In this document: piece by piece, positions 33,619-44,522 of the stretch
How the letters are laid out: every line of letters begins with the position of its first letter
Numbering within the stretch: position 1 is the first letter of the stretch
Assembly (NCBI GenBank): GCA_022578965.1
Contig: MU400525.1
Location: forward strand, 248,001 to 312,000
Length of the DNA: 64,000 nt
Reading direction: 5' to 3'
DNA from: Xylaria sp. FL1777
Lineage: Eukaryota > Ascomycota > Sordariomycetes > Xylariales > Xylariaceae
Program-made: the position numbers and the translations under genes
The notes under the pieces: generated by a model
What the model saw: the letters and a program-made list of their open reading frames with translations, nothing else
Told to the model about the DNA's origin: nothing
Database searches by the model: none

Positions 33619-34275
33619 AGTTTTCACTGTATTAGGTATGTGCCAGATCGAACATCAGTGCAATTCGTCTAGACATTGCGTGGTTGCAGCGGATGAGATG
33701 AGATTGATACCCTCTCATTCTAATTAGGTTATTTCAGACGCAGTTCAGTCTCCCGTAGAGCTAGCTGTACGCGGATATACGAGTTGTAGTAAGCATAATG
33801 GCAATCATACTGTTTTTAATTTTATTCTCCTCAGATATTTCTTTTCTACTTTGCTTAGCTGCGGCTTAGTCAACCCCATTATCGAGCTGATCAAATACCT
33901 ACTTTCAATGGAGGGTATGAGGTTATGTGTCTGCGCGTCTCTGCAGCAATGGCGAGTCGCAGGGCGTTTCAAAATGACCGACTTACCACTATACTCTCTA
34001 CTATACTCTGATTGTCAAGCTGTGATGTTTCGTCTGTACCTATTTTAATCATTACCCTACATTAAACTTCATCCATAAGTCGAGGCTGCCTGGTCTGTCA
34101 TCGTCGTGTCTTCCGCGCTGCCCATTCTCCCGGAGAGTGTATGTTCCCTAAAAGGCACTATACCATACAGGGCGGCGGAGGAAACTCTTGGTATGCTTCT
34201 TATATTCTCAGCAACATGGCATTTTAAGTTTTGGGTTCTTGGGGCTTATCATAGTCATCAACACCTCCGCCAATG

Positions 34276-34316
34276 GCCAAGCCTTGGTATTCCTCTCCGC
34301 CCGCCAAGCTCTTGGC
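34276..34316. promoter_or_regulatory. Secondary trio of GCCAAG sites, 1.7 kb upstream of pacC
   Basis: GCCAAG at 34276-34281 and 34303-34308, and the reverse CTTGGC at 34311-34316, the last two facing each other with a 2-bp gap. Three sites in 41 bp. They could act on pacC or on an unseen neighbour. Confidence 0.45.
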
Positions 34317-35110
34317 TTTCGACCGCCTGATAGCTCGATACTAAACCAGCTAAAGACGACTTACCCAACTATAAATGGTTTCCCTGGGCGCAGAGGTGAG
34401 GAATGGTGCTGCGTAAATATGCCCCTTGTCTTACTATAATTACATACAACAGCGCGTAGCCAGCATGCCATTGAACCACGGTAGGCGCCGCGTGTTTGGA
34501 GATAATATAGGCTCTGGCCTCGCAGATTATACAGTGGACAATTACCACCTCGAGCTTTTGGCTACCAGGGAACTCCCAGGACAGCCAGTTAATGCGGATG
34601 TCCGGTCTTGCTTTGTAGCACCGTATACGTATAACACTGTATCATATCGAGTTGTTACAACTAATGCAATCACGGCAGTTTGGTATAATCTGTTCGAGCA
34701 CATGATACTTAATTTTACTCGTCACCCCAAACACTGAATCATTGGACCGCCCACTTTTCCGGCTTTCATTGCAGATCTGACGTATTCTTGAATCATCAAC
34801 TGGTGTGTCCAAGGGTAACCAGAAACGTAGTAGACTGATACCCTCTCGAATGGAGCTGGGAACACAAAGAAGATTAGATAGGAAGATCATGGTGCTGCAC
34901 ACTATATTAACGCGTAATATACCTAGGTAGATAGACCTTGTTGTAACTATATCTTTAACAGCAAGCCTTTGCTAAATAATAAATCAGCAGCGTATAGACA
35001 GATTGAGATTCTCGATAAACGGGTCTATCCTACGTTTAAAGAGAATCATTATCAGGATCGCCATCTCAAAAACGACCTTGCTCGCTACGGGAATTGCCTA
35101 TATAGGTAGG

Positions 35111-36313
35111 TTAGGTACATACACATATGTATCTATCTGCAGAACCCCAACAAGAGACACCCTCCGACACCGGTTCTCTGAATTTAGGCACTGGATATTC
35201 AATCCTCTGATTGGGGGAGTCAATTCTAAATCTGCCAAAACCGACGATGCTCTCTCTCACTACAGGTCTCACCAGAAACGTGCCACCGGCCGAGCCGGAT
35301 AATTGCATGTCAACCTCCACTAACACTCTCCAAATGCTTGCCCGGAAGCTTCCTATCTGCTCGAACTCGACTAGTGTCGTAAACATCTACTACGGGAAAG
35401 CAGAGAGAGCTAGTTATAAATAGTTTTACCACTTCGCCCCTGTCATGGACTAACATTCAAGAAGATCTCACGGTCGTTCAAGGACACATATTGCTATCCC
35501 TACGAGGGTCCTAGGCATAGACAAAAACCCACCGAGGCTGTGTAAACAGGGTCAGTACCAAAATTGATTGACAAGACACGCTGCTAGCCAGTTGCGAGGT
35601 GTAAATAGCACTTTACGAACCCCATACGTCCAATGGCTGCATCGCGCGTGTAGATAGGATCGCATCCCAATGGGTACAATCCGCCGACTTTTCAGTTTCT
35701 CGACGAGCGGCGAATTGTCGTGCATCACGGTCAGTTGATCGTTTGTCGGGGGCTTTTGGGGGGATTGGCTTCGTGAGTCAGTAACCGTATATGGCAAAAC
35801 TAGGTATAGCTCTTGATGAAGTATACTGAATTAAGAACACTACCTCGTATGGGCAGAGCATACGGTACCTAGGTAGTTGTATGATCATTATAGTGGCAGC
35901 GCCTGAGCCGAAGTCAATGAGCATGTCCTTAGTAACTACGCTACTAATAATACGAACCATGATTTCCCAGGAGTGTGCAGAGATGTCGCTCTCCAAGTGA
36001 TGATCGAAGAAGCCGTTACCGCACCCACTGTGAGGAGCTTGCTTTAATATTATCTGCTGGCTTCTTTCTTTCTTCACTTGGTATGTGGTACGCGCAAAAC
36101 AGCACGTATCATCAAATGGTATATCTCTACCAACTCCAATGCTAACTTTGAACAGGACTTACCGATTCCACCATCCCAGCAAAATAGGAGACGGGTAGTC
36201 AATAGATCATCCGGACCCAGATAGCCACTATGATGACTCCAGACCATTTCCCCACGTGCTAGTTGTCCCGGTTCAACAAAATCCGAGTCCATGTCCAGGC
36301 ATGTAGCGACCAT
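35111..36313 (-). other. Possible degenerate or unrecognised gene fragments
   Basis: On the minus strand three separate open pieces look more protein-like than their surroundings. One is 36180-36313 (contains DFVEPGQLARGEMVW and LLFCWDGGI), which ends at a canonical GTAAGT donor. One lies about 35880-36030 (contains ESDISAHSWEIMV and IDFGSG). One is 35111-35386 (contains LVEFEQIGSFRASIWRVLVE). I could not join them in one frame or recognise a family. They may be a decayed gene, a gene with unusual structure, or chance. No function is proposed. Confidence 0.2.
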
Positions 36314-37659
36314 GACAGGAGGGGGCCTGAGGCGGTTACCTTAAATCTGAACGCTGCCACGCTTATATAAAAACAAGGAGTCAGAATTTCCACCGCCTTG
36401 CATGAAAGATTACCTTAATGGCGTTTCCGCGTCATCGAATGCCTGGAGCCCTTCGATCTCTTCGAAGGAGGGTAGCCACATACATCCAGAAGTATATTCG
36501 TAGTTATCTCTCTGATTCTACTTAAATAGCGACTCCCTCGAATCTTCTTGGCGACCGAGTACAGCTTCGCCTCGAAGGGGGTGGCGCTTTCAGGGCTTGC
36601 TGGCGGCTAGTGTACGAGGTGCCAGCGGGTTCGTAGGAGTTCTGCATATGCTGGGGACCCGGTTCAGGCGGTTCAGGCGATAATTTGATCTTTAGTGTTT
36701 CAGCGTTCCATGCAAATGTCTAGAATTTGCCGAAACCTTCCTGAGGTGACCATCGTAGCCTGGGTATGTATGCAGGCGTTCGTAGTCTTGGTCTTGGTCA
36801 TGGTCATGGTCATGGCCACAGCTTCAACATCGCGTAGTCAAAGGCGAATTCGGGCAGGCCGCGCTCGACCACACCATCGACTTGGTCACACTCCCAAAAA
36901 AAAGCCGCGACTATCCTGCGTGACGCTTCGAATATAGAGTTTATCAGGAGATGCCATCTATATGCGAGTAATAGATGGGAAATTTGTCGGTGATGGCTGT
37001 AAACGGAGTTACTAAGGTTTATGACGTGACCATATCTTCATGTCACCTAATGTAGGTATTTACTATACCTAGTACTGGTCCCCCCTTTATGCATACAGAG
37101 TGTTTGATCTGCGTAGATGGCATCTATACCCTCCTGAATTACTTGCATTCCCTTGTATGGTCACATGAGCCAAGCCTAGGTCTCGCTATTAGCTTACCCG
37201 ACAGCTAGGTACTCATCTCCTTGGCCGGTATCTTTCCGCAGACATTAAATTCTATCATCAGCACTCATTACTACTCTATGAATGCCGAAACAAGCAGGCT
37301 GCGCTAAGCTCTGATGCTGTATGAGGATCTAAGAATACTTGCACAAACCCTTTTCATAGCTTCAGTCTTCTAATGACTTTATCGGACATCTCAGGATGTT
37401 TACACTTGACCCATGTTCTTTATCAGATAACGAGGAGAAGTTAAATCTCGCAATTCAACTCTGGTGCCGAGGAAAAGGGGGTGTGGACTCATGGGGGCGA
37501 TCTACTGTACTGCGTAGGACGCTAGCACAGGCTACTACTCCCAAGAAAGAGGGATAGATACCCGAGCAGGTCAAAATAGACGAAATATCTATCTACCTAG
37601 ACATACACATAGAGAACTCCTCCCAGTACCGCGTGGTACATGGCGAGATGTTTCATTAC

Positions 37660-38546
37660 TTATCTCCCTAGAAGCTTCCCATAAAAACTCGACATCGCTT
37701 CCCCACTAGGCTTTGGCAAGTCTCCGTCCAACGGCGTCCCAGGAACACCGTGCTGCGCCAACGGCCCTTCGCCGCCCACAATCGAAGGCTTATTATCCCA
37801 GAAGCCGGGAGGCTCGGGACCGAGCCACGGCGAGACCGGGGCAGGCAGGAAGTCTGGGAGCGGATTCTCCATGCTGCACGGAGGGCCACCCACCACGGCA
37901 TTGACGAGCAATTCGCCACTCCCCCGTCTCTGATCCCGTGACACGGCATCAAGAATGGAGTTCGGATGTATCCGTTTCTGATCCTTCCGCTTGCTACATC
38001 TAGCTCCACTGGGTTGGAGCGGACCCGGCCTCTTCTGGCACACATTGCGGACCCTGGGATTCTCGAGCGACGCCGTGGAAGTCATTGTGGGGAAGAAAAA
38101 CGGGCTCGGGTGCTCCAGGGTTGCGGCGGGCTCCAAAGGGGTTATCGGCTTTCCCAGCTCCGGGACGCGTGCCCAGGGGTCTATGGTCGTTCGACATATT
38201 TCCACGGGTGGGATGTTGTCGAGGATCTTGCGGGTGTATGGGTCGATCCAGTAGCGCATTCTCCGGATTTCTCTTTTGCGATCTCGAGGACCTGGTGAAT
38301 TGTCAGTCTCATTGTCAGTTTCTCGTCGCGGCGGGATGGGGAGCAGTCGGTCAGTTAGTTAGTCAATGCTGGGTTCATACCGTATCGATCTTCGCGGGGG
38401 AAAATGCGCATCCAGACGTCTACGGGGCGCTTATTTCGCGGCGTTTCGGATTGTCCTAGAGGGAGGACATATCGATGGTCGTTAGTGCTGTGTATGGGCC
38501 CAAGTATGGGTTGGTGAAAAGGTGAGTTCCCTGCAAACAAATCCAT
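37660..38546 (-). CDS. Hypothetical protein, two exons
   Basis: Exons 38381-38546 and 37660-38291, joined across a GTATGA..CACCAG intron (89 nt), give 265 residues. The frame is kept and reads RIFPREDRYGPRDRKREIRR across the join. The N-terminal third is basic and rich in aromatic residues (PRNKRPVDVWMRIFPRED, RMRYWIDPYTRKILDNIP). The rest is Pro/Gly-rich and probably disordered, with KRKDQKRIHPNS in the middle and ending SSFYGKLLGR. No signal peptide or membrane span is visible. I do not recognise the family. An extra 5' exon is possible: a GTAAGT site lies at about 38680 and the first Met is followed closely by a TTGCAG acceptor-like site. Support comes from the clean splice junction and sustained frame. 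Confidence 0.55.
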
Positions 38547-40321
38547 CTTTATTGTCTTGCCAAGAGGGAAACGTTCGTGAACTCAGGTAATGTCCTCGGG
38601 AGGAGGGAAAAGGACTGCTGTATAATAGTAGTCTAGGATCATGAGAACACGTGTAGCCCCTATATAATTCATTTATACTTACCCTAAGTCGGCGTTGAGC
38701 GGATCGGAGAGATGGGGAGAAGCTTAAGGGACGTATGTAGAGTACGTAGACGGGGTGTGCCACGACCCGAGCAGAAGAGCAGATAAGGTATGGGGTTATA
38801 TCAGGGTTTATGCCGTCGTGGACAGGTGACCACTACTAGCAGCAGCAGCCAATTCAGACTCTCCCCGTCTTTGCGTCTTACAGTGGAAAGATGTTAGCCT
38901 GGATGATGTATATGGAGAGGGCACTTCACATGGTCGCTATACGGCCATTCTAGGAATGAATACTGTAATATCATGAAGAGCTATACTACCATTCTGACCC
39001 CTACTTCTTTCTTAGAAAGGAGTACTCGCTTCAGTCACGGTATTCCATAAGATATATTTTAAAGTGTCTACTTTCGGCCGTCTTGGGCACATTTACAAGG
39101 TTGAACCATAAAATAGAAAGTTAGAGGCGTGAACAATTATGTCTAGTATAACATTAGGCATTCTTAATCGCAGTGCCCGACTCTCTACGCCAGGTCGGAA
39201 CTGAAGGACAATTCGAACTAGGTAGTCAGAAGACTCGAATTATAGCTTTAAACCGAACTGGTCGCATGAAAATCTTACTGTGCACATCTTAAGATTACGA
39301 AGAGTATAGTCAGCGAGCGCAACTAGACTGCCGGTGGAGAAAAACACGATTATGGAGACGCATGAAGGTTGCTTTCATTTTGAGCTTAGTAGCAAGTTAT
39401 AAAGCTATGAATATAGGTCCTCAATATGCTCTCCTCTCTTCCTCTCTTCCTCTCTTCCTCTCCCACCAATTCTGATATTTGTCCGTGTTTTCCTTATGCT
39501 AAGATTGGCAAAAGACAGACTAAGGTGAAGATGAGCCACGGTGACTGCATTCGAGTCTAGTAAATCTGTCATCTCCACTCACGTGGTCGACAATTCTATA
39601 ACATATCCAGATAGCGAATACCAATGCCGCCAACATGCGACATCATCGCTTCCCTCCAAGTTTTAACGATTAATTAAAATTCGTATAAGAGTGCACAAGA
39701 GCACCAAAATCGCATCTCTATTCCAGATGCCCAAATTGTCTGCAAAAGTTGAAACGGTTGCCCGCAAGAATGTTGAAGCGGGGATATTTCTGAAAATGCC
39801 GAAATGAAGCCGCGAGGGGTATATACAGGTGCATAGGGGTATAAAATATTGTCATGAAATAGGCCGGCCGTAAATCTTCTAGACCGAGCGCACGAGAGTG
39901 ACCACAGGCTCAAGATCACGAATGATTTCTTTGGGTACGACGAACTGAATCGCAGTAACCCCAGCTGCTGTTCGTCATCGCATAGAATATTGAAGAAAAT
40001 TAAAACGATGTAACTCCGTATCGCTCACAACTCTGGAGAGCCTATGTCCCACCCGGAGGGCCAAGAATGCTGATAATAAGTATTTGAGTTGAAAACGGTT
40101 GGTATGTCGGGACATTGACGTGGAAGGTGAGGTGAAGAATTTGATTCCCTCCGCAATGTCGAAGACACCATAGGTTGAATGATAAAACGCTGGATGATAA
40201 TAAAGCAGGAATAACGCCGCATCGATCAAATGGGATATGTCCAGGACCAATCCGGCCAGCCCCGGACCATGCATAATTGTTTCAAATCGGCCAGTTCCCA
40301 AACGCCACCCATGCATGATAA
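38547..40321. other. Intergenic region, hypothetical gene 5' side and STB3 3' side
   Basis: No supported gene. It contains a TCTCTTCC tandem repeat (about 39430-39462). Confidence 0.5.
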
Positions 40322-41422
40322 TTATACAGAACCAAGTTGTAGAAGTGCTTGGATCGCCTCGCGCTCTTGCGCATCGGAGGAAGCGGCCAGGGCGTCCAGA
40401 TCGATATTGTCGAGTGGAGGTTCTCGGAGCATGCGAGTGTTCGCGGAGAAGGATCGGTAGCCTCCGGTATTATATACACGATAAGAAAGGTAGCCCGCGC
40501 CGCGGCGAGCCTCGGCTGGGCTAGAGTAGGAGCCAGCTCGCAGAGCAGCGGCTCCCACAGCTCCCCAGTCTTCATCATCAGTTTCGTCGTCAGGGTCGTC
40601 GTTCATCGCGATGTCGGCGGCGTCAGGCGCTTCGGAGCAGGAAGCTGAACCAGGCTCGTCAAGGGAATCGAGAGACATCTTATCCGCTTCATGCTCTAAC
40701 ATATTCGCGTCTCGATCATCATGGGAGAAGGAGGCCGAGTTGCCGTTGCTAGTGGCGCGAGCCTTGAGTCGAGACCGGCTTGCATTCCATGGCATATCTC
40801 TGCTGATGGGAATGTGGGTTGGATAGGAGCCCGAGTAGCTCTCGCCGGACGCTGATCGAGAGAGAGTAGGGCGTGCAGCGTGGCCTCTTCGCTTCGCGTT
40901 CCACCGGCCCCAGCCAACCTTCTCAAACTCAACATCTCTACTCACGCCACCACCTTCGGCACCATGTCCTTGTCCGCGCTGCAGTGCCGAAACTACTAGC
41001 CTTCGTGCTTTGTTTGGAGGGATACCAGCGAAACCGGGCACTGATGTAGTCAGGTAACCCATAATATGACGGATCGCCAAAGGACCATGGTTCAGAAGAA
41101 TCTCGGGGAGATGGAATTTGGCAAGCAAGGTCGAAGTAATGTCTCCGGCAGCCTCGAAGGACGATGACACGGCCCGGTTGGATTCGGAGTCATCTTGGAG
41201 GTCGAGATCCGAGTCGATGGGGTCGAGCCGAGCGGTCTGCAACTGGGCCTTGAGCCCGTGAGGAGGAAGCGCAGGCGAGATGGAATTGGGGGGAGTCGGA
41301 AGAGGCTGAGCGCCTGTCACAGCGCCGTTCCTGGCGGCTGCTACACCAGCTAAGGTGTCTCGGCCAGCCTGGAAGGTCATGGGGATATCGCGAGCAGCGG
41401 TAGCAGATGCCATAGTTGCCAT
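40322..41422 (-). CDS. STB3: Stb3-like Sin3-binding / RRPE-binding protein
   Basis: A single exon of 366 residues with an ATG at 41420-41422. The conserved domain begins near LPTPPNSISPALPPHGLKAQ (about 42-61). It continues with DITSTLLAKFHLPEILLNHG, HIMGYLTTSVPGFAGIPPNK and ARRLVVSALQRG, and ends with FEKVGWGRWNAKRRG (about 171-185). This is the fungal Stb3 family. Yeast Stb3 binds the ribosomal RNA processing element (RRPE) in ribosome-biogenesis promoters and the Sin3 corepressor, and is controlled by nutrient (TOR/Sch9) signalling. The C-terminal half is Ser-rich, with an acidic DDPDDETDDEDWG patch and RRRG-type basic pieces. It is shorter than yeast Stb3 (513) but keeps the core domain. 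Confidence 0.9.
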   Translation of the reverse strand: MATMASATAARDIPMTFQAGRDTLAGVAAARNGAVTGAQPLPTPPNSISPALPPHGLKAQLQTARLDPIDSDLDLQDDSESNRAVSSSFEAAGDITSTLLAKFHLPEILLNHGPLAIRHIMGYLTTSVPGFAGIPPNKARRLVVSALQRGQGHGAEGGGVSRDVEFEKVGWGRWNAKRRGHAARPTLSRSASGESYSGSYPTHIPISRDMPWNASRSRLKARATSNGNSASFSHDDRDANMLEHEADKMSLDSLDEPGSASCSEAPDAADIAMNDDPDDETDDEDWGAVGAAALRAGSYSSPAEARRGAGYLSYRVYNTGGYRSFSANTRMLREPPLDNIDLDALAASSDAQEREAIQALLQLGSV

Positions 41423-44400
41423 ATTGAAAATATGAAACTTCGTGAAGTGTCTGCAATGTCAAGCGACACCGAATCAGCAACTGTTCTGCGTGGGAAGGGA
41501 GTATGGCGGCGCAGTTGGCTTGGGTTGTGTTGTGTTGTGCTGTGCTGTACAGAGTAGAGTGGAAAGGAATGGCAGAGGGCAGATAACAGATGGCGGATGA
41601 CGAATGACAGATGATCACTGAGTCACCCATTCGTTCACTTACAGATGCAGATCCGAAGTAGGCGCTAATCAATAGTGGCGGCAAGTCTTTGGTCTCGACT
41701 AAAGATGCGATAACAAAGATCAGAAGGGATGAGCTGGCTGGCTGCTGGCTGCGCTGACGCGATTATCTTGACTGTGACAAGAGGGCTCTTTATTGGACTG
41801 GTCTGGTGTTTGCAGTTGTTTTTGTTGTTGATGATGGAGGAAAAGGGTCAGGCCGGGGAGCGAGCGGCGCCCGTCATTTTACCTGGAATGACCAGCGCAC
41901 ACCCAACGCCGGCACCCAGCAACAGCGCCTGTGCGTGTGCTGTGTTATGCCTGCTCAGTGGTTGTGTCTGGCTGTGTTAGTGTCTTGCGTGGGAAGGATG
42001 CACGTGGTACTGTCTTGTACCTATAACCGATAACCGTACTACGAGCCTGCATTTTGGCGCATAATATCTACCTGCCTATACATGGCCATTACATCACGCC
42101 CTGTGGAAGGGAGGGTGTGCCTGGATACCTAGCGTGCGTGCATAGCGTGCATAGCGCAAGTAGCGTGTGTGCTCAGAGCTGGAATAGGCATCACGCTGGG
42201 CGAGATGGGCATATGATTGGCTTGCGCACGCTTTATGCTGCATGACAGTCCGTCACAACTAGGCGTCTTACTAGTCACTCTAGAGGCGTGTCCCCATACC
42301 CACCTCCCTTCCTCCTAACACGGGCTTGGATGGCATGCTGCGTTAGGCATTGCTCAATGATGCTGCCCTTATTAGCTCTTCCTCTTCCTCCAAATACTGC
42401 TGCTAGTTTCATGGACAGGACATGCCGTAACATCCATTCCCCCGGCAGATCTTATTGGAGAGACAATGACGACTTGGACTTTGCTATCCATCAGTTTTGA
42501 GTGTGGCGTTGTTGAATATTCAATCCAGACATTCTGTTGAAGAGTCAGCTTGGATAAGATTGGCCCATAGAACAGGTTCTGTCATTTGTCAGAGTACCAG
42601 TAGACGTCATTTGTAGCTGGGAGCTACTAAGACCACTCGATCCTGGTTTGCCCAGAGGTACTATTAATAAACCTCCTACAAACAATAACACGCACACTGA
42701 ATGTAGGTGGTATAGGTAGATGATCTTAAGAAACGGGTACGGTAATACCGGTACCGTACTCAGCTTACTGGTAATAAATTGGCTCTTGGGCTTCTCTCGT
42801 AACCTAGCCTTTCTTGAGAAGGAACCAGGTCTCGTCCTATTCGGACTCCCTCGGGTGGCTTATGGATGCTTCTGGTAGCTGGGCTTTGGGGGGGTCGCGT
42901 GGCCCTCTATCACGGGATGCAGGGGAACGTTCTTGCGATAGGTGATACCATGTTGGTACAATCTAGGTTACTACGCTGTAATCAATGAGAATGCAACGGC
43001 TGTAGTTTCTATTCGATGCGAAACATGTAGCTCGGCAGCGGGCCGGCCGTTTTGTTGCTTTCTGTTTGTCTCTCTTTTAGCTTCCTGCTTGACAAAAAAC
43101 CCCAGGCGAAATTCAGAATGACGCCTGTCGCATCGTTTTGCAGGTTTGGGGATCAAAGGTCTCTCGTACGGGGGCGAGTGGATGTATGTACTTACGCATA
43201 GTGGCCTACATCATTAGTCTAGCCAATGATTGATCCAGCTTGTGAAACCGTGGGGTGTATATTTAGAGTACTACATGTACATTATGTAGGTAGGTAGGTA
43301 GGTGGTTTAAAAGGCTTCGCTTTGGGTCTGATTCCTTAGCACGTTCTCAAAAGTCGAACGCTTAGTGAGTCAACTTGGACACTCCCTAGGTAGCACACTG
43401 CGGCCAAGCTTCACCATAGCTGATAGTTTGGGGTCCGTGACACCCGTTGAGACTCCGATAGCGCAGATGTGGCTGTCACCTTATGACAGAATCTCTCTAT
43501 CTCGAATAGTTGTTCTTCAACACTATCTACATCTCCAGGCAAGCCGTACATATCTCTGTTTCCCTCCTACGTAAGTGAAAGTAAACGGTGGGGCTTGATC
43601 GGGGTACCGGTACCCCATTGGTACGCCAAGTTTCAACTGAGAAAGGGAGGGATTGTTAATATATGTGCCTCGATTTCTTCTGTCTTGATATCTGAGAGCG
43701 CAGATAGAAGCCTCAGATTAGGCGAGATCCATTGCAGGCTTGATTCAATAGAATAAGACACTCCCTATTCTAGCCAAATCCAGGGATTTACGCCTGATTA
43801 TGCGCATCTCTCTATGGGTTTGAATCAGCCACACACTACCGGCTTGTATCCGGGACTTTTTAGAGAGGATATTTACTGAGATGGCTCCCTAGAGTGTCAG
43901 ATGGGTGTCAAGAAGCCTATGTGCTCCAGTTGCTCCAGGACAACACTGGTCCCGCTTAGTCCGTACTCAGTGATGCATCTCTGGTGTATGATGTGCCTCG
44001 TTACGACTTCAAGGTCGTCTTCTTCATATTATTACCCCACTACGAGGGAACTTCACGACAATAATTCCCCACGTTGTCGGCAGAGCGCATTTCCCCATAG
44101 GACATTCGGAGCTTTGTGGGGACGCGGCGCGTTTTGCTTGGATGTGGATAGTGTTCGAGGAGGCATGGACAAAGAGATTGGCTAAGGATGAATGCAATAG
44201 GCATACTTTCCTTTCCGACTAACCCAATTACCTCTTTTGCTTTCCGATATTTTCCACTAGTTCAGACGATGTGTTGATTGGTATTCGCTGTGAATCTATT
44301 TGAAAACAACACAATCTTCTTGATACGTACAACGGTGTACGTATACATCTTGGTACGTATGACGAACGCCTATATAGTGCGAGAGCTACTGCTCGGAGCA

Positions 44401-44522
44401 AGAGATTTTTTGTGGCTAAACGCTGAGGGATACCTGTGAGATCAGCATTTCCCTATGTCGCATGAAAGATATTGTTTATAGCCAGAGCTGGAATGTAAAC
44501 CATCTGAATCATCGAGAACAGT
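41423..44522. other. 3-kb intergenic region, STB3 5' side and TOP3 3' side
   Basis: No supported gene. It has TGTGTTGTG/TGTGC repeats at 41523-41548 near the STB3 start and a GTAG tandem run at about 43286-43302. Short open frames here lack protein features. Confidence 0.5.

Larger units (their letters stand above)
32597..37659. other. 5-kb gene-poor region upstream of pacC
   Basis: No firm gene. It contains the GCCARG clusters (listed separately), two further single GCCAAG words near the pacC start (32634-32639 and, reversed, 32698-32703), and TACCTAGGTA palindromes at 34920-34929 and 35866-35875. Low-confidence protein-like fragments lie at 35111-36313 on the minus strand. A GGTCAT triplication lies at about 36796-36814. 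Confidence 0.5.
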
